Below the pieces are notes generated by a model. It was not told the origin of the DNA. It saw only the letters and a program-made list of their open reading frames with translations, and did not search any database. This document shows positions 55,794 to 64,000 of a DNA stretch of 64,000 nt, piece after piece (the stretch's first letter is position 1; each line of letters opens with the position of its first letter). This stretch comes from Acidobacteriota bacterium (GTDB taxonomy: Bacteria; Acidobacteriota; Blastocatellia; Pyrinomonadales; Pyrinomonadaceae): positions 124,001 to 188,000 of the forward strand of contig JAHBSJ010000008.1 of NCBI GenBank assembly GCA_019639155.1. The letters run 5' to 3'. Position numbers and translations under genes: made by a program.

Positions 55794-56207
55794 TTAGATC
55801 TTCTCTTGCTTATAGGCTAACAAACACGCAGTTAACACGACAAAAGCCACAAGACTCATTAGCGGGATGGTGATAAATCCGAGCAGTTCAAGCTGGACCG
55901 CGTTGCACGGCACACCTTCGGTACAAGGCGTGATCTCCGCCGGAATGATGCCATAGTAGTAGAGGTTGTGATAGACGGCGATGACGAGTCCCGCAATAGC
56001 TATCGGCAAAGCGTAGAACTTCATCCTGGCATCCTTCAAAACAATTCCCGTCGCGATAACGAAAACGAGCGGATACATCGCCGCCCGCTGATACCAGCAC
56101 AGGTCGCATGGCGACAATTCCATCACCTCGCTCAAAAAAAGGCTGCCGACCAGCGACGACAACGCGATCAGCCAAGCGATATAAGGCAAGAGCCCGTTAA
56201 TTCCCAT
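55794..56207 (-). CDS. dsbB: Disulfide bond formation membrane protein DsbB/BdbC
   Basis: 137 residues with four helices. The first periplasmic loop has the redox pair CDLC (ELSPCDLCWYQRAAMYPL) and the second the pair in TPCTEGVPCNAVQLELLG, as in DsbB/BdbC, which passes electrons from DsbA to quinone. In this organism the acceptor is likely menaquinone, given mqnA and mqnC. A TAAAAT box ends six bases before the ATG on the minus strand. It heads the dsbB-dsbA operon. Confidence 0.9.
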   Translation of the reverse strand: MGINGLLPYIAWLIALSSLVGSLFLSEVMELSPCDLCWYQRAAMYPLVFVIATGIVLKDARMKFYALPIAIAGLVIAVYHNLYYYGIIPAEITPCTEGVPCNAVQLELLGFITIPLMSLVAFVVLTACLLAYKQEKI

Positions 56208-56232
56208 TCTTATATTTTACAATAACGCGCGG

Positions 56233-57012
56233 TCAGAGCTTGAGCAGGCGTTCGCGAAGTACGCGCGATTGAAGCCGGCTGGACGCTAACTCACGACCGT
56301 TCGCCAGTGATACGGCATATGTTCCGCCGGGCAGCGGCGAAATGGCGTCGATCATGTTGACGTTGACGAGAGCTCCGCGGGAAAGGCGAATGAATGTATC
56401 GGCGTCGAGCCGAGCTTCAAGGTCCTTGAGGCGGTAGTTGATGGTGAATTTGCGATTCTCAGCCGTGGCGATGTGGAGCAACTCGCCGTCTGCCTCGATA
56501 CAGGCGATATCCGCCGTCGGAAGCAAGATTATCTCGTCGCGAACTTTGACGGGAATCCGTGAGAGCGGTTTGTTCGCGGCAGCTTCATTGTAATCACGGG
56601 CGGCATTTCTAATTTTCGCAGCTTCGGCGGTACGCCAGTCATCGCTTTCCAAACGATCGGCGGCTCGTTTCAGCGTTTCGGCAAGCCGCTGCTTTTCGAC
56701 AGGCTTCAGCAGATAATCGACCGCGTTCATCTCGAAAGCCTGCACCGCGTATTCGTCGAAGGCTGTCGCGAACGCGAAAAGCGGCATTTGCGTTTTGCGC
56801 AGCTGGCGGACTACCTCTAGGCCCGACATCGCGGGCATTTGCAGGTCGAGAATCGCGAGGTCGGGTTTGATCGTCTTTATCATTTCGACGGCGTCGGAGC
56901 CATTGTCCGCTTCGCCGATGATGTCACAACCGCCGATCTCCCCGAGCAGCGATTTGAGGAATTCGCGTGCCGGGCGCTCGTCATCGGCGATGAAAACACG
57001 TAGTTTCTGCAT
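56233..57012 (-). CDS. LytTR-type response regulator
   Basis: 259 residues. A receiver domain at 1-120 has the phospho-acceptor Asp in LAILDLQMPAMSGLEV (near residue 56), acidic pocket IADDERPA and Lys in VDYLLKPVEKQRL. A LytTR DNA-binding domain at about 155-258 has DIACIEADGELLHIAT, RLSRGALVNVNMIDAI and a closing GRELASSRLQSRVLRERL. It starts three bases after the histidine kinase stop and is its cognate partner. LytTR regulators often act on surface and extracellular functions; targets are not visible. Confidence 0.94.
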   Translation of the reverse strand: MQKLRVFIADDERPAREFLKSLLGEIGGCDIIGEADNGSDAVEMIKTIKPDLAILDLQMPAMSGLEVVRQLRKTQMPLFAFATAFDEYAVQAFEMNAVDYLLKPVEKQRLAETLKRAADRLESDDWRTAEAAKIRNAARDYNEAAANKPLSRIPVKVRDEIILLPTADIACIEADGELLHIATAENRKFTINYRLKDLEARLDADTFIRLSRGALVNVNMIDAISPLPGGTYAVSLANGRELASSRLQSRVLRERLLKL

Positions 57013-57015
57013 AGT

Positions 57016-58881
57016 TTACGCCGCTTTTTTCGCGGCATGCGACTCAATAGGGATCGCGATCTCAGCGGTCGTGCCGCCGTAGGGATTTTCGCGGAGTTCC
57101 AGCGAGGCCGCGTTGCCGTAATGGGCCGCAAGCCGCTCCCGGATATTTGCGAGGCCGACGCCGCCGTTATTTTCGTGCGATCCGGCGGCCATCTCGCCTC
57201 GGCCCGTATCGGAGACGCTCAAAACCAGGTTGCCTTTCAATAAATGCGCAGTTACCTCGACAGCTCCGCCGTTTCGATTTTCTGAGATCGCATGTTTGAT
57301 GGCGTTTTCAACCAGCGGCTGCAGTACAAGCGATGGTATCTCGATCTTTCGCATCTCGTCTGCGATGTCTATCATGACCGCAAGCCGCTCTTCAAATCGT
57401 GCCCGCTCGATGTCCAGATAGCTTTCAATTATCCGTATCTCGTCGCCGAGAGCTGCGAATTCGCCGGTCGTGCTAAGCACCCCTCGAAGAAGCTGCGTCA
57501 GCCGCAAAAGCGTGTCGTAGGCTCGATCCGGAGCGGAACGTATCAAATAACCAATGGTCGTCAACGCGTTGAAAAGGAAATGCGGATTCACCTGTGAGCG
57601 AAGAGCGGTCAACTGAGCCTCGGTCGCTAGGCGGACGAATTCCTGTTCGCGAAATTCACGTTCGCAGCGTTCGTGATCGACCCTAAGAGCGTCGATGCGG
57701 CGTGCGACTATGAACGCCACACTTTCCAAGAACGACACATCATCGGAAAGCAGCCGCCGTCCGCCGGCAAGTTCCCGAAACTCCAGGACAGGATGCGGCT
57801 CTTCGGCCGTTGGAACAATTACGGAAACAGAGTCCACGGTGTTTTGTACGATATCAACCCCATCGGTCCTCTCGTCGATCAAACGGCTTTCTTGCTGTGC
57901 AGCGGCAAGCGTACGGCTGATGTGCGTGGCGGCCGCATTGATCGCGTCGTCTTGCGAAAGTGCAGAGTCGACCTCAGCCGATATGGTCCTCAGCAGCTCT
58001 GAATAATCCGCTCGTTTCAGGATAACGGCATCAACGAACCACGAAGCCGCGCGGTAGATCGCCGGATATGTCAGAGCCGTAATGACCCACAGCGCTATGA
58101 TAAGTCCTGCCGCGAGAACGTCGTCGCGGTCGTGTGTCTCGTGATAACGCAGGCCGGGCACTGCGACAAAGATGTACAAACCCACCGCGACCGTCGCCAG
58201 AAGCATCAACGCGATAGCCCGTTTCAGGAAAAGGTCTGCGAAGGCAAAGCGGTAGTTCTGATAGAGAATTGCAAGAGCGATCGGCAGCGATGACTGATGT
58301 GCGATCAACTCGACGTACCAATAGGCCGTCTCTTTTTCGCCTCCAAGGTGAAGCGCCGACGCCGCGAAAACCAGCAAAGCCGCCGTCCAAATGGCCTTGC
58401 GTTCCAACGTCTGGTGCAGCCTGAAGATGAAGATCGCCGCGGCGAGAACAATGGATCCGGCCGTCAAAACCGTGAAAGCGAGTTCGGACGGAACGTTGCC
58501 GCCGATCAAGGCTTCTCGAAAATGGAGAACGGCTGCAGCCGTGCTGATCACGTAGGCGAGGTATGCGAGCCGGTTGGTCCTGTCGGATTCGGAGCCGGCG
58601 AAATGGACGACGACCGACGGCAAAAATCCAAGCGCGGAAAACGCGACCGCTGCAAACATCGGCGGCATTGATCCCAATCCGAGATCGGCTTGAGCAAACG
58701 CGTAAAGCTCGCCCGCGTTCCACAAAATGCCCAGTGCTGCAGTTATCAGCAGCAGAAAACCGGTGCCGCCGATCCCGCCTCTGCGATGGCGCAGCACCAT
58801 TATCGCTAACATGCCGTAAAGGGCAAGGCCGAGCGAAAATCCGGTCAGATTAACAAGCGATGCTGCGTTCAGCGGCGACAT
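57016..58881 (-). CDS. LytS-type membrane sensor histidine kinase
   Basis: 621 residues. The N-terminal part (about 1-250) has seven to eight membrane helices without a recognised named sensor. A GAF-like region follows (about 270-395), then a His_kinase (pfam06580 type) domain with the phospho-acceptor His in QVNPHFLFNALTTIGYL near residue 430. The ATPase domain has LVLQPLVENAIKHAISENR and SVSDTGRGE. This family pairs with LytTR regulators, here the next gene. GGAGG stands just before the ATG. Confidence 0.92.
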   Translation of the reverse strand: MSPLNAASLVNLTGFSLGLALYGMLAIMVLRHRRGGIGGTGFLLLITAALGILWNAGELYAFAQADLGLGSMPPMFAAVAFSALGFLPSVVVHFAGSESDRTNRLAYLAYVISTAAAVLHFREALIGGNVPSELAFTVLTAGSIVLAAAIFIFRLHQTLERKAIWTAALLVFAASALHLGGEKETAYWYVELIAHQSSLPIALAILYQNYRFAFADLFLKRAIALMLLATVAVGLYIFVAVPGLRYHETHDRDDVLAAGLIIALWVITALTYPAIYRAASWFVDAVILKRADYSELLRTISAEVDSALSQDDAINAAATHISRTLAAAQQESRLIDERTDGVDIVQNTVDSVSVIVPTAEEPHPVLEFRELAGGRRLLSDDVSFLESVAFIVARRIDALRVDHERCEREFREQEFVRLATEAQLTALRSQVNPHFLFNALTTIGYLIRSAPDRAYDTLLRLTQLLRGVLSTTGEFAALGDEIRIIESYLDIERARFEERLAVMIDIADEMRKIEIPSLVLQPLVENAIKHAISENRNGGAVEVTAHLLKGNLVLSVSDTGRGEMAAGSHENNGGVGLANIRERLAAHYGNAASLELRENPYGGTTAEIAIPIESHAAKKAA

Positions 58882-58934
58882 TCCTCCATAAAGTATGCTG
58901 TCAGGCGGCCAAACGATGATTTTATCTCAATGAA

Positions 58935-58964
58935 TTGCCGTTTTGACACAACGAACAGTAAAAT
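58935..58964 (+). promoter_or_regulatory. Candidate promoter of sixA
   Basis: TTGCCG at 58935-58940, 18 bases, TAAAAT at 58959-58964, then nine bases to the ATG at 58974. This gives a near-leaderless start, like those proposed for carA and the PfkB kinase gene. Confidence 0.35.
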
Positions 58965-58973
58965 CACGGGAAT

Positions 58974-59465
58974 ATGAAGAGGCTACTAGTGCTGCGGCAC
59001 GCCAAATCGAGTTGGGGCGATGCGTCGCTCGCCGACTTCAAGCGGCCGTTGAATGATCGAGGAAAGCGGACCGCACCGTTCATGGGAACGCTCATCGCCG
59101 ACAACGGCCTTGTGCCCGATGTGATCGTATCGTCGCCCGCCGCGAGGGCACGTGCGACGACCGAGCTTGCCGCGGAAGCGATGAAGTATTCCGGCGATGC
59201 GATCTTTGACCCTGAAATTTACGAGGCGAGTCCGAATACGCTCGTCCGCGTTTTGTCTGAAATTTCCGACGAATATGAAACCGCAATGCTCGTCGGCCAC
59301 AATCCGGGCCTAGAAAGCCTTGTCTATCATTTGACCGGCGTATTCGAACCGATGCCGACCGCAGCTCTCGCTGTCATCCAACTGGATATCGAAAGTTGGG
59401 GCGACGTTAACAGCGGAACAGGAGATCTATCGGCTATCTATCGGCCGCGAGAGTTGATGAAATAA
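58974..59465 (+). CDS. sixA: SixA-type phosphohistidine phosphatase
   Basis: A 163-residue histidine phosphatase of branch 1. The catalytic RHAK motif is in LLVLRHAKSSWGDA at residues 3-16, the second conserved arginine in SSPAARARATTELAAEA, and the second histidine in AMLVGHNPGLESLVYHLTG. The short length with no extra domains is that of SixA, which removes phosphate from phospho-histidine of a phosphotransfer protein or PTS component. Its target is not deducible. The gene is solitary, divergent from the LytS-type kinase. Confidence 0.88.
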   Translation: MKRLLVLRHAKSSWGDASLADFKRPLNDRGKRTAPFMGTLIADNGLVPDVIVSSPAARARATTELAAEAMKYSGDAIFDPEIYEASPNTLVRVLSEISDEYETAMLVGHNPGLESLVYHLTGVFEPMPTAALAVIQLDIESWGDVNSGTGDLSAIYRPRELMK

Positions 59466-59467
59466 AA

Positions 59468-59496
59468 AGGGCTCTCCGAAACATTCGGAAAGCCCT
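59468..59496. terminator. Bidirectional hairpin terminator
   Basis: AGGGCTCTCCGAA pairs with TTCGGAAAGCCCT with one mismatch and a three-base loop. The A-run before it gives a T-run on the minus strand, so it fits best as terminator of the ECF sigma gene ending at 59520; sixA converges on it from the other side. Confidence 0.8.
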
Positions 59497-59519
59497 CTTG
59501 GCACCGACCTTTAATTGAC

Positions 59520-60191
59520 TTATGCAGGGACGCTCGCAAGACGCGGGTTCGCCTTCTTCTTGAGCAGCTTCTGCAGTTTCAGCCTCGCTTTATGAAGCTG
59601 GGACTTTGAAGTACCAACCGAGCAGCCGAGTATCCTGGCGACCTCTTCGTGCTCAAAACCCTGCACGTCGTGCAAAAGAAAGACGTTCTTGTAGCCTTCC
59701 GGCAGTTGGGCGATAGCGTTCTCGAGGGCGATCTTGTCCACGATACGCATCTTGTCCGGATTCGCGGTGCCGGCAACGATCTGATCAGGCGTCTCGCCTT
59801 CCTCGGTCGTTTTTTCAAATTTCACATTCCGCTTGCGGAAATGCATCAGTACCTGATTGACGGTCATTCTGTGCAGCCACGTTGTAAAGGCCGAGTCTCC
59901 GCGGAAACTGGATATCTTGCGATAAAGCTGTATGAAGACGTCTTGCGTTAGGTCTTCGGCCTCGCTCGTGTTCTGAAGCATCCTCAAACAGATTGCATAA
60001 ACTCGGCGGTGATGCCGCCGATATAATTCCTCGAATGCGGCCATGTCGCCGTCAGATGCAAGCCTTGTCAGCGTCAGGTCGTCGATCTTGCCGATCGGTG
60101 CCGGAGCCTTTTCGGCGGCAAAGTGTACCGTGTCGGCATCGACACCTGAAGGACTGTGAAAAACCGGAAAATTCAACGTATTTGTGGTCAT
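59520..60191 (-). CDS. ECF-family RNA polymerase sigma factor (RpoE-like)
   Basis: 223 residues. An N-terminal 45-residue extension is followed by region 2 ([49 protein letters not shown]) at about 55-130 and region 4 ([35 protein letters not shown]) at about 155-210. The linker is somewhat long ([21 protein letters not shown]). The ATG at 60191 is chosen because GGGAGGG lies eight bases before it; the frame remains open to 60326. No anti-sigma gene is adjacent on the strand. The divergent membrane protein at 60475 is the only neighbour candidate and shows no zinc motif. Confidence 0.9.
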   Translation of the reverse strand: MTTNTLNFPVFHSPSGVDADTVHFAAEKAPAPIGKIDDLTLTRLASDGDMAAFEELYRRHHRRVYAICLRMLQNTSEAEDLTQDVFIQLYRKISSFRGDSAFTTWLHRMTVNQVLMHFRKRNVKFEKTTEEGETPDQIVAGTANPDKMRIVDKIALENAIAQLPEGYKNVFLLHDVQGFEHEEVARILGCSVGTSKSQLHKARLKLQKLLKKKANPRLASVPA

Positions 60192-60474
60192 TGTTTTCCC
60201 TCCCGCCAAGGTATGTCTCAAATGCCGTGCCAAAAACTTCCGTCGTCTGGGTCCAATGCCCTTAAACACGTCAAGATCTTCGTAAAGTTCCATTTTTACA
60301 GACATATCCGTTATTTCGAGAAACATCCAAAGATAGATTCACACCGTTCCCTGCCGACGAAGCGGGCGCGCTGCTACACGATTTGGTATATTCCGCAAAC
60401 GCTCTGCTAAATAACAGCTTCAAGTGCTAGAATCTACTTTCCGCGCCGCGCCGTATCGGTTACATGTGGCGATA

Positions 60475-61236
60475 ATGAATATGCAGAACGCCTCTCGGAT
60501 ATTGGCCGCCGCGATCCTGTTTGCCGTCGTTCTTACGGCAGTTGCGGCAGCGCAACCGTCGCCGACGCCGCGTTTCAAAAGCCGCGAATACTCAGAAAAT
60601 GACGGAATTCCCGTCCTAATGAAGCACCTGCCGAATTGGGAAGCAGTGATAGATTCTGCGATCTTCGTGTCTAACGTCGACGAGCTGAAGGCAGCACTCG
60701 GCGATCGGCCCGTTTTTCGCCATTTGGATTTCATTCCCGGTACGGAAGCGGTCGCCGCGGCATACGAACCTGGAAAGCTCGTTATTGTGGAGTTCATGAC
60801 CCCGCAGGCTTCGATCGACGCGGATAACAAGATATTGGCTGAGCTTGCTGCCAACAATGACGGTTCAACCGTTTACCGCCGCGTCGGCAACTATAATGCG
60901 TTCGTTTTCGACACGTCGAATATAAAGGCCGCGGAAGCCCTTCTGGACGAGATCAAGTATCAAAAACAAGTTCAGTGGCTTGGCGAGGATCCTTTTCAGA
61001 TCGATGCGGAGAGGGCCTTTGTTCTGACGACAAGGGATATTTTCGTTTCCACGGTCCTTTTCATCGTATTGGGGCTCGGTGTTGCGGTAATGACAGGGAT
61101 CATTGTCGGGACCATTTATTTCCGGACCTCTGATCGCCGGAGGGCAAGGATGACGACGCATTCAGACGCTGGCGGAATGACGCGTCTCAATCTCGACGGG
61201 CTTACCGCCGGCTCTGATAAGAGCATCGAGAAATAG
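60475..61236 (+). CDS. Hypothetical exported membrane protein
   Basis: About 253 residues, no recognised family. A signal peptide (AAAILFAVVLTAVAAAQP), an extracytoplasmic domain of about 155 residues starting PTPRFKSREYSENDGIP, one membrane helix near residues 182-208 (VLFIVLGLGVAVMTGIIVGTIYF), and a short basic cytoplasmic tail (RTSDRRRARM). The outer domain has NWEAVIDSAIFVSNVDELKAAL and a repeated strand-helix look (FVFDTSNIKAAEALLDEI). Several ATGs are possible; 60475 gives the cleanest signal peptide. It is divergent from the ECF sigma gene, with which it may be functionally linked, but this is only positional. Confidence 0.65.
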   Translation: MNMQNASRILAAAILFAVVLTAVAAAQPSPTPRFKSREYSENDGIPVLMKHLPNWEAVIDSAIFVSNVDELKAALGDRPVFRHLDFIPGTEAVAAAYEPGKLVIVEFMTPQASIDADNKILAELAANNDGSTVYRRVGNYNAFVFDTSNIKAAEALLDEIKYQKQVQWLGEDPFQIDAERAFVLTTRDIFVSTVLFIVLGLGVAVMTGIIVGTIYFRTSDRRRARMTTHSDAGGMTRLNLDGLTAGSDKSIEK

Positions 61237-61244
61237 GATTTGCT

Positions 61245-62381
61245 TTACAACGAATCAGGCAGAGTGTTGATCAATGTGTCGATATCCTCCGAATTGTTGT
61301 AGAAGTGCGGCGAGATGCGCAAACGCCCGCTTCGAGCGGAGACTATGATTCCTCTTTCTTCCAAATATCGATAGATCTTGTGTGCCGGGATACCGCTTGT
61401 GTGCCGCAGACATAGGATCTGCGAACGTTCGGCGGCATTAAGCGAACTCACGACCTCATAAGGTTTTCCTTCGAGCCCTTTACATAGTTGGTCTCCCAAT
61501 CCTAACAGATGCGACCGAATATTTTCTGCCCCCGCATCTCTGAGCAGCAGCAGACTCTGTTCAAGGCCGTAGAATAGTGATGCCGGGCCCGTGCCGCTTT
61601 CCCATGCCAAAGCGTTGGGCCGCAGCGGCTGTTCGCGGGCTTCAAAGTCCCACGGCTCTTCCACGCTGATCCAGCCGACCAATGTCGGGCGAATGCGTTC
61701 GCGTGCTCTGTCCGAAAGATAGATGATCCCGACGCCTTCGGGAGCGCAGAGCCATTTGTGGCTCGCTCCGCATGCCGCGTCGATGCCGAGTGCCGGCAGA
61801 TCGAGCGGCATCGCACCGAATGCCTGAATTATGTCAACGCAAAACAACGCATCTACGCCGAGTGCCGCACGGGCGATGCGATCCAGATCAGCCTGAAAGC
61901 CGGAACCGAATTGGACGGCGCTAACTGCGACGACCTTTGTTTCGCTGTCGATCAGCGAAATAAGTTCTTCGTGGTCAAAACCGCCGTCGTTGCGTACCGG
62001 ACAGATACGAAGTTCTATGCCGAGGTCGTCGCGAAGCCGCCGCCAAGCATAATAATTTGCAGGAAATTCCTCGGCAAAAGTGACTATATTCCCGCGGTGC
62101 GACCAATCCAATCCGTTCGCAATACTCGCAAAACCGTCCGAGGTGTTGCGGACAAAGGCCGTCTGCTCCGGTCGCACCGAAAGCATTTCTGCGATCAGGC
62201 CGCGGCAGCGTACTTTCGTCTCGACCCATTGGTGATAGTGCAGCGTGCCGTTCTCAGCTACGTCGCGAAGCTGCCACAACACGGCATCGACCGCACTTTG
62301 CGGCGGCGGCGAAACGGCGGCGCTGTTCATATAGGCGTACTTTTGGGCGGCGGCAAACTGACTTCGGATGTTTTCTTTCAT
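61245..62381 (-). CDS. Class V aminotransferase (cysteine-desulfurase-like fold)
   Basis: 378 residues, PLP-dependent fold type I. The Schiff-base lysine is in CGASHKWLCAPEGVGIIYL. The AFVRNTSDGFASIANGL segment is the phosphate-binding loop, VAVSAVQFGSGFQADLDRI a substrate-pocket region, and CVDIIQAFGAMPLDLPAL carries the Asp and Gln that contact the ring. It has no mobile cysteine loop of an IscS/SufS enzyme, so it is more likely an isopenicillin-epimerase or CsdA-like group member of unknown substrate. AAGGAAT precedes the ATG. It stands alone, divergent from lepB. Confidence 0.85.
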   Translation of the reverse strand: MKENIRSQFAAAQKYAYMNSAAVSPPPQSAVDAVLWQLRDVAENGTLHYHQWVETKVRCRGLIAEMLSVRPEQTAFVRNTSDGFASIANGLDWSHRGNIVTFAEEFPANYYAWRRLRDDLGIELRICPVRNDGGFDHEELISLIDSETKVVAVSAVQFGSGFQADLDRIARAALGVDALFCVDIIQAFGAMPLDLPALGIDAACGASHKWLCAPEGVGIIYLSDRARERIRPTLVGWISVEEPWDFEAREQPLRPNALAWESGTGPASLFYGLEQSLLLLRDAGAENIRSHLLGLGDQLCKGLEGKPYEVVSSLNAAERSQILCLRHTSGIPAHKIYRYLEERGIIVSARSGRLRISPHFYNNSEDIDTLINTLPDSL

Positions 62382-62458
62382 TTTGAAAATTCCTTTGACA
62401 AATACCTTGCGGCGGTCGGATGATAAGAAATTGCCTGCACTAAGCGGGCGCGTAAATT

Positions 62459-63166
62459 ATGTTCGACCTCGGGCGGAAAAACAAAACCGAATTCGGCTTC
62501 ATCGCGGCAACCGACGATCGCGATATCGCCGTTACGCATCTCGCCCGAGAATCTCGTCAGGGCCTGCTAACAGAGGGCTTGAGACTGCTGCGCGACATTT
62601 TTCTGATAATCGTCGTATTCATTCTACTCGGCGTTTTCTTTATCCAGCCCGTCGTCGTTGAAGGCACGTCCATGCTGCCGCAGCTTCAGGACGGAGAACG
62701 GCTGCTGGTCAACAAGCTCGTTTATTACAAACTGCAGAGCGTAAGCTGGGGACACATTGAACGCGGCGACATCGTCGTGTTTTGGTTTCCCAATGACCCT
62801 GACAAGAGCTATGTAAAACGCGTTATCGGGCTGCCGGGCGAGACCGTAGAATTAAGGAACGGAAAGGTTTACGTTGACGGCCGCGAATTGACCGAGAACT
62901 ATCTTGACTCTGACTACAATACGACAACCCCTAATGCTCCGGCAAAGTTGGTCGAGGACCATCATTTCTATGTCATGGGTGACAATCGCGACAATTCGTC
63001 CGATTCGCGATACTGGGGACTCGTGCCGGAAAAATACATCTATGGTAAAGCGTTTTTCCGCTACTGGCGCCCGTCGAAGGTCGGCTTTCTCGAGCACGGC
63101 GAATACGGTCCCGACATCCCTGTCAAACCTGTCGATCGACGGACACGCCTAAACGGCGAGCGGTAA
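62459..63166 (+). CDS. lepB: Signal peptidase I
   Basis: 235 residues. One N-terminal membrane helix (DIFLIIVVFILLGVFFIQP, about 48-66) is followed directly by the catalytic Ser in VVVEGTSMLPQLQDGE. The Lys base is in SYVKRVIGLPGETVEL, and the closing box is MGDNRDNSSDSRYWG. It cleaves signal peptides of exported proteins, of which this window has many. It has a single membrane helix with a longer cytoplasmic N-terminus than usual. It is followed by carA after 39 bases that hold a candidate promoter. Confidence 0.95.
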   Translation: MFDLGRKNKTEFGFIAATDDRDIAVTHLARESRQGLLTEGLRLLRDIFLIIVVFILLGVFFIQPVVVEGTSMLPQLQDGERLLVNKLVYYKLQSVSWGHIERGDIVVFWFPNDPDKSYVKRVIGLPGETVELRNGKVYVDGRELTENYLDSDYNTTTPNAPAKLVEDHHFYVMGDNRDNSSDSRYWGLVPEKYIYGKAFFRYWRPSKVGFLEHGEYGPDIPVKPVDRRTRLNGER

Positions 63167-63167
63167 T

Positions 63168-63196
63168 TTCCGCCGACGCGGCAACTCCTGTAAAAT
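63168..63196 (+). promoter_or_regulatory. Candidate promoter of carA
   Basis: TTCCGC at 63168-63173, 17 bases, TAAAAT at 63191-63196, then nine bases to the ATG at 63206, with no Shine-Dalgarno sequence between. The -35 box begins just after the lepB stop codon. Confidence 0.35.
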
Positions 63197-63205
63197 CGTT
63201 TGGTA

Positions 63206-64000
63206 ATGAAAACGGCGAAAAAAGCACTGCTCGTCCTCGAAGATGGACGGGCTTTTTTTGGCAACGCATTCGGCGCCGAGGGCGAGACATTCGGCGAGAT
63301 GGTCTTTAACACGTCAATGACGGGTTACCAAGAGATCCTGACAGATCCTTCGTATGCCGGGCAGATCGTATGTATGACGTATCCGCTGATCGGAAACTAC
63401 GGCGTTAATGAGATGGACGTTGAGTCGCGACGGCCTTGGGCGGAAGGTTTTGTCGTCAAAGAAGCATCGCGGATCGCCTCGAACTGGCGCTCGACCGAGA
63501 CCCTTCAGTCCTATCTTTCGCGCAACAACATCGTCGGCATCGAGGATATCGATACGCGGGCATTGGTCCGGCACATTCGCGACAAAGGGGCGATGCGTTC
63601 GGCGATATCGACCATCGAGACCGACCCGAAAGCCCTGCTCGCAAAAGTCCTCGCCTCACCCGAAATGGCAAAACGCGAACTCGCGAGCGAGGTGACTGTC
63701 GAAAAAACCTATATTTACGAGCCGGAGGAATCCGCAATCCGCATTCCGCAATCCGCATTCCACATCGTCGCTTACGATTTCGGTGTCAAAACCAACTCTT
63801 TGCGCGAATTTGCAAAACGCGGCTGCCGTGTAACGGTCGTGCCCGCTGATACGTCCGCTGAAGAAGTACTTGCCTTAGAGCCGGACGGCATCTTCCTTTC
63901 GAACGGACCCGGCGATCCGGCGGCGATGTCGGCAGTCATCGACGAGATCAAAAAACTCGCAGCATCGCAAAAGCCGATGTTCGGCATTTGTTTGGGCCAT
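63206..64000 (+). CDS. carA: Carbamoyl-phosphate synthase small subunit (3' end outside the window)
   Basis: The first 265 residues of CarA, cut by the window edge. The subunit splits glutamine and feeds ammonia to CarB for arginine and pyrimidine synthesis. The N-terminal domain starts [15 protein letters not shown], with [17 protein letters not shown] and [18 protein letters not shown]. The amidotransferase domain starts [12 protein letters not shown], with [11 protein letters not shown] and the nucleophile Cys in GICLGH at the end. The inter-domain linker contains an in-frame tandem heptamer block, separately listed, encoding [12 protein letters not shown]. The coding frame is unbroken, so the enzyme is presumably functional. 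An ATG at 63206 and a nine-base gap to a -10-like box suggest a leaderless start. Confidence 0.95.
   Translation, partial: MKTAKKALLVLEDGRAFFGNAFGAEGETFGEMVFNTSMTGYQEILTDPSYAGQIVCMTYPLIGNYGVNEMDVESRRPWAEGFVVKEASRIASNWRSTETLQSYLSRNNIVGIEDIDTRALVRHIRDKGAMRSAISTIETDPKALLAKVLASPEMAKRELASEVTVEKTYIYEPEESAIRIPQSAFHIVAYDFGVKTNSLREFAKRGCRVTVVPADTSAEEVLALEPDGIFLSNGPGDPAAMSAVIDEIKKLAASQKPMFGICLGH
63729..63763 (+). repeat. Tandem heptamer array inside carA
   Basis: Five contiguous 7-base units: AATCCGC, AATCCGC, ATTCCGC, AATCCGC, ATTCCAC. They lie in the linker between the two CarA domains and stay in frame. They are the same family, in one orientation, as the blocks inside mqnA at 13395-13515. No inverted partner is found nearby. 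Confidence 0.85.

Noticed and set aside
60192..60326. N-terminal extension of the second ECF sigma factor
   Set aside because: The frame stays open, but the strong GGGAGGG ribosome site directly before the ATG at 60191 and the lack of family similarity upstream favour the shorter protein.

Overview
The window reads as a chromosomal stretch of an Acidobacteriota genome, most likely class Blastocatellia or a near relative. This is an inference from gene content: a Sig-70_X6-type ECF sigma factor followed by a PknB-type kinase with C-terminal repeats, long secreted LamG/FG-GAP proteins ending in a carboxypeptidase-regulatory-like module, a TonB receptor with the same kind of N-terminal module, a TamB plus Omp85 pair, and the futalosine menaquinone genes mqnA and mqnC. 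Base composition looks moderately GC-rich and coding density is high. The cell is diderm (TamB, Omp85, TonB receptor, heptosyltransferase-like enzyme). No rRNA, tRNA, CRISPR array, IS transposase or prophage was recognised.

Layout. 0-7.4 kb: amino-acid permease, DASS anion transporter, PpiD-like folding factor, NAD kinase, an alkyltransferase-like DNA repair protein and a cyclase-family hydrolase. 7.7-12.8 kb: a 1706-residue LamG/FG-GAP/Calx-beta surface protein. 12.9-15.7 kb: mqnA and mqnC around a convergent DUF1905/YdeI gene. 15.7-18 kb: small genes with a Phd/PIN toxin-antitoxin pair and a methyltransferase. 18.2-26.6 kb: an unrecognised 2801-residue secreted multidomain protein. 26.7-31.5 kb: a LamG protein, then an ECF sigma factor and a Ser/Thr kinase. 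31.5-38.6 kb: glycosyltransferase, ICMT-like enzyme, DUF3108 protein, serS, galU, an MFS transporter and ribB. 38.6-47 kb: tamB and a seven-POTRA Omp85 protein. 47-52.5 kb: two cyclic-di-GMP proteins, a LysW-like zinc ribbon, a PfkB kinase and a dienelactone hydrolase. 52.6-64 kb: TonB receptor, DsbB/DsbA-like pair, LytS/LytR-type two-component system, sixA, a second ECF sigma factor, an unknown membrane protein, a class V aminotransferase, lepB and a 3'-truncated carA.

Most of the window is cell-envelope biology: export (lepB), periplasmic folding (PpiD-like, DsbB/DsbA), outer-membrane assembly (TamB/Omp85), envelope glycan precursors (galU, GT9) and very large secreted proteins.

The least expected signals are not genes. 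Short tandem heptamers lie in frame inside two conserved enzymes (mqnA and carA). Related short repeats lie between genes, and two of the elements consist of inverted pairs of repeat blocks around a core. Other points of interest are a RibB whose GTP-cyclohydrolase half lacks all three zinc cysteines, a LysW homologue without its carrier C-terminus, the seven-POTRA Omp85 protein, and the 2801-residue protein.
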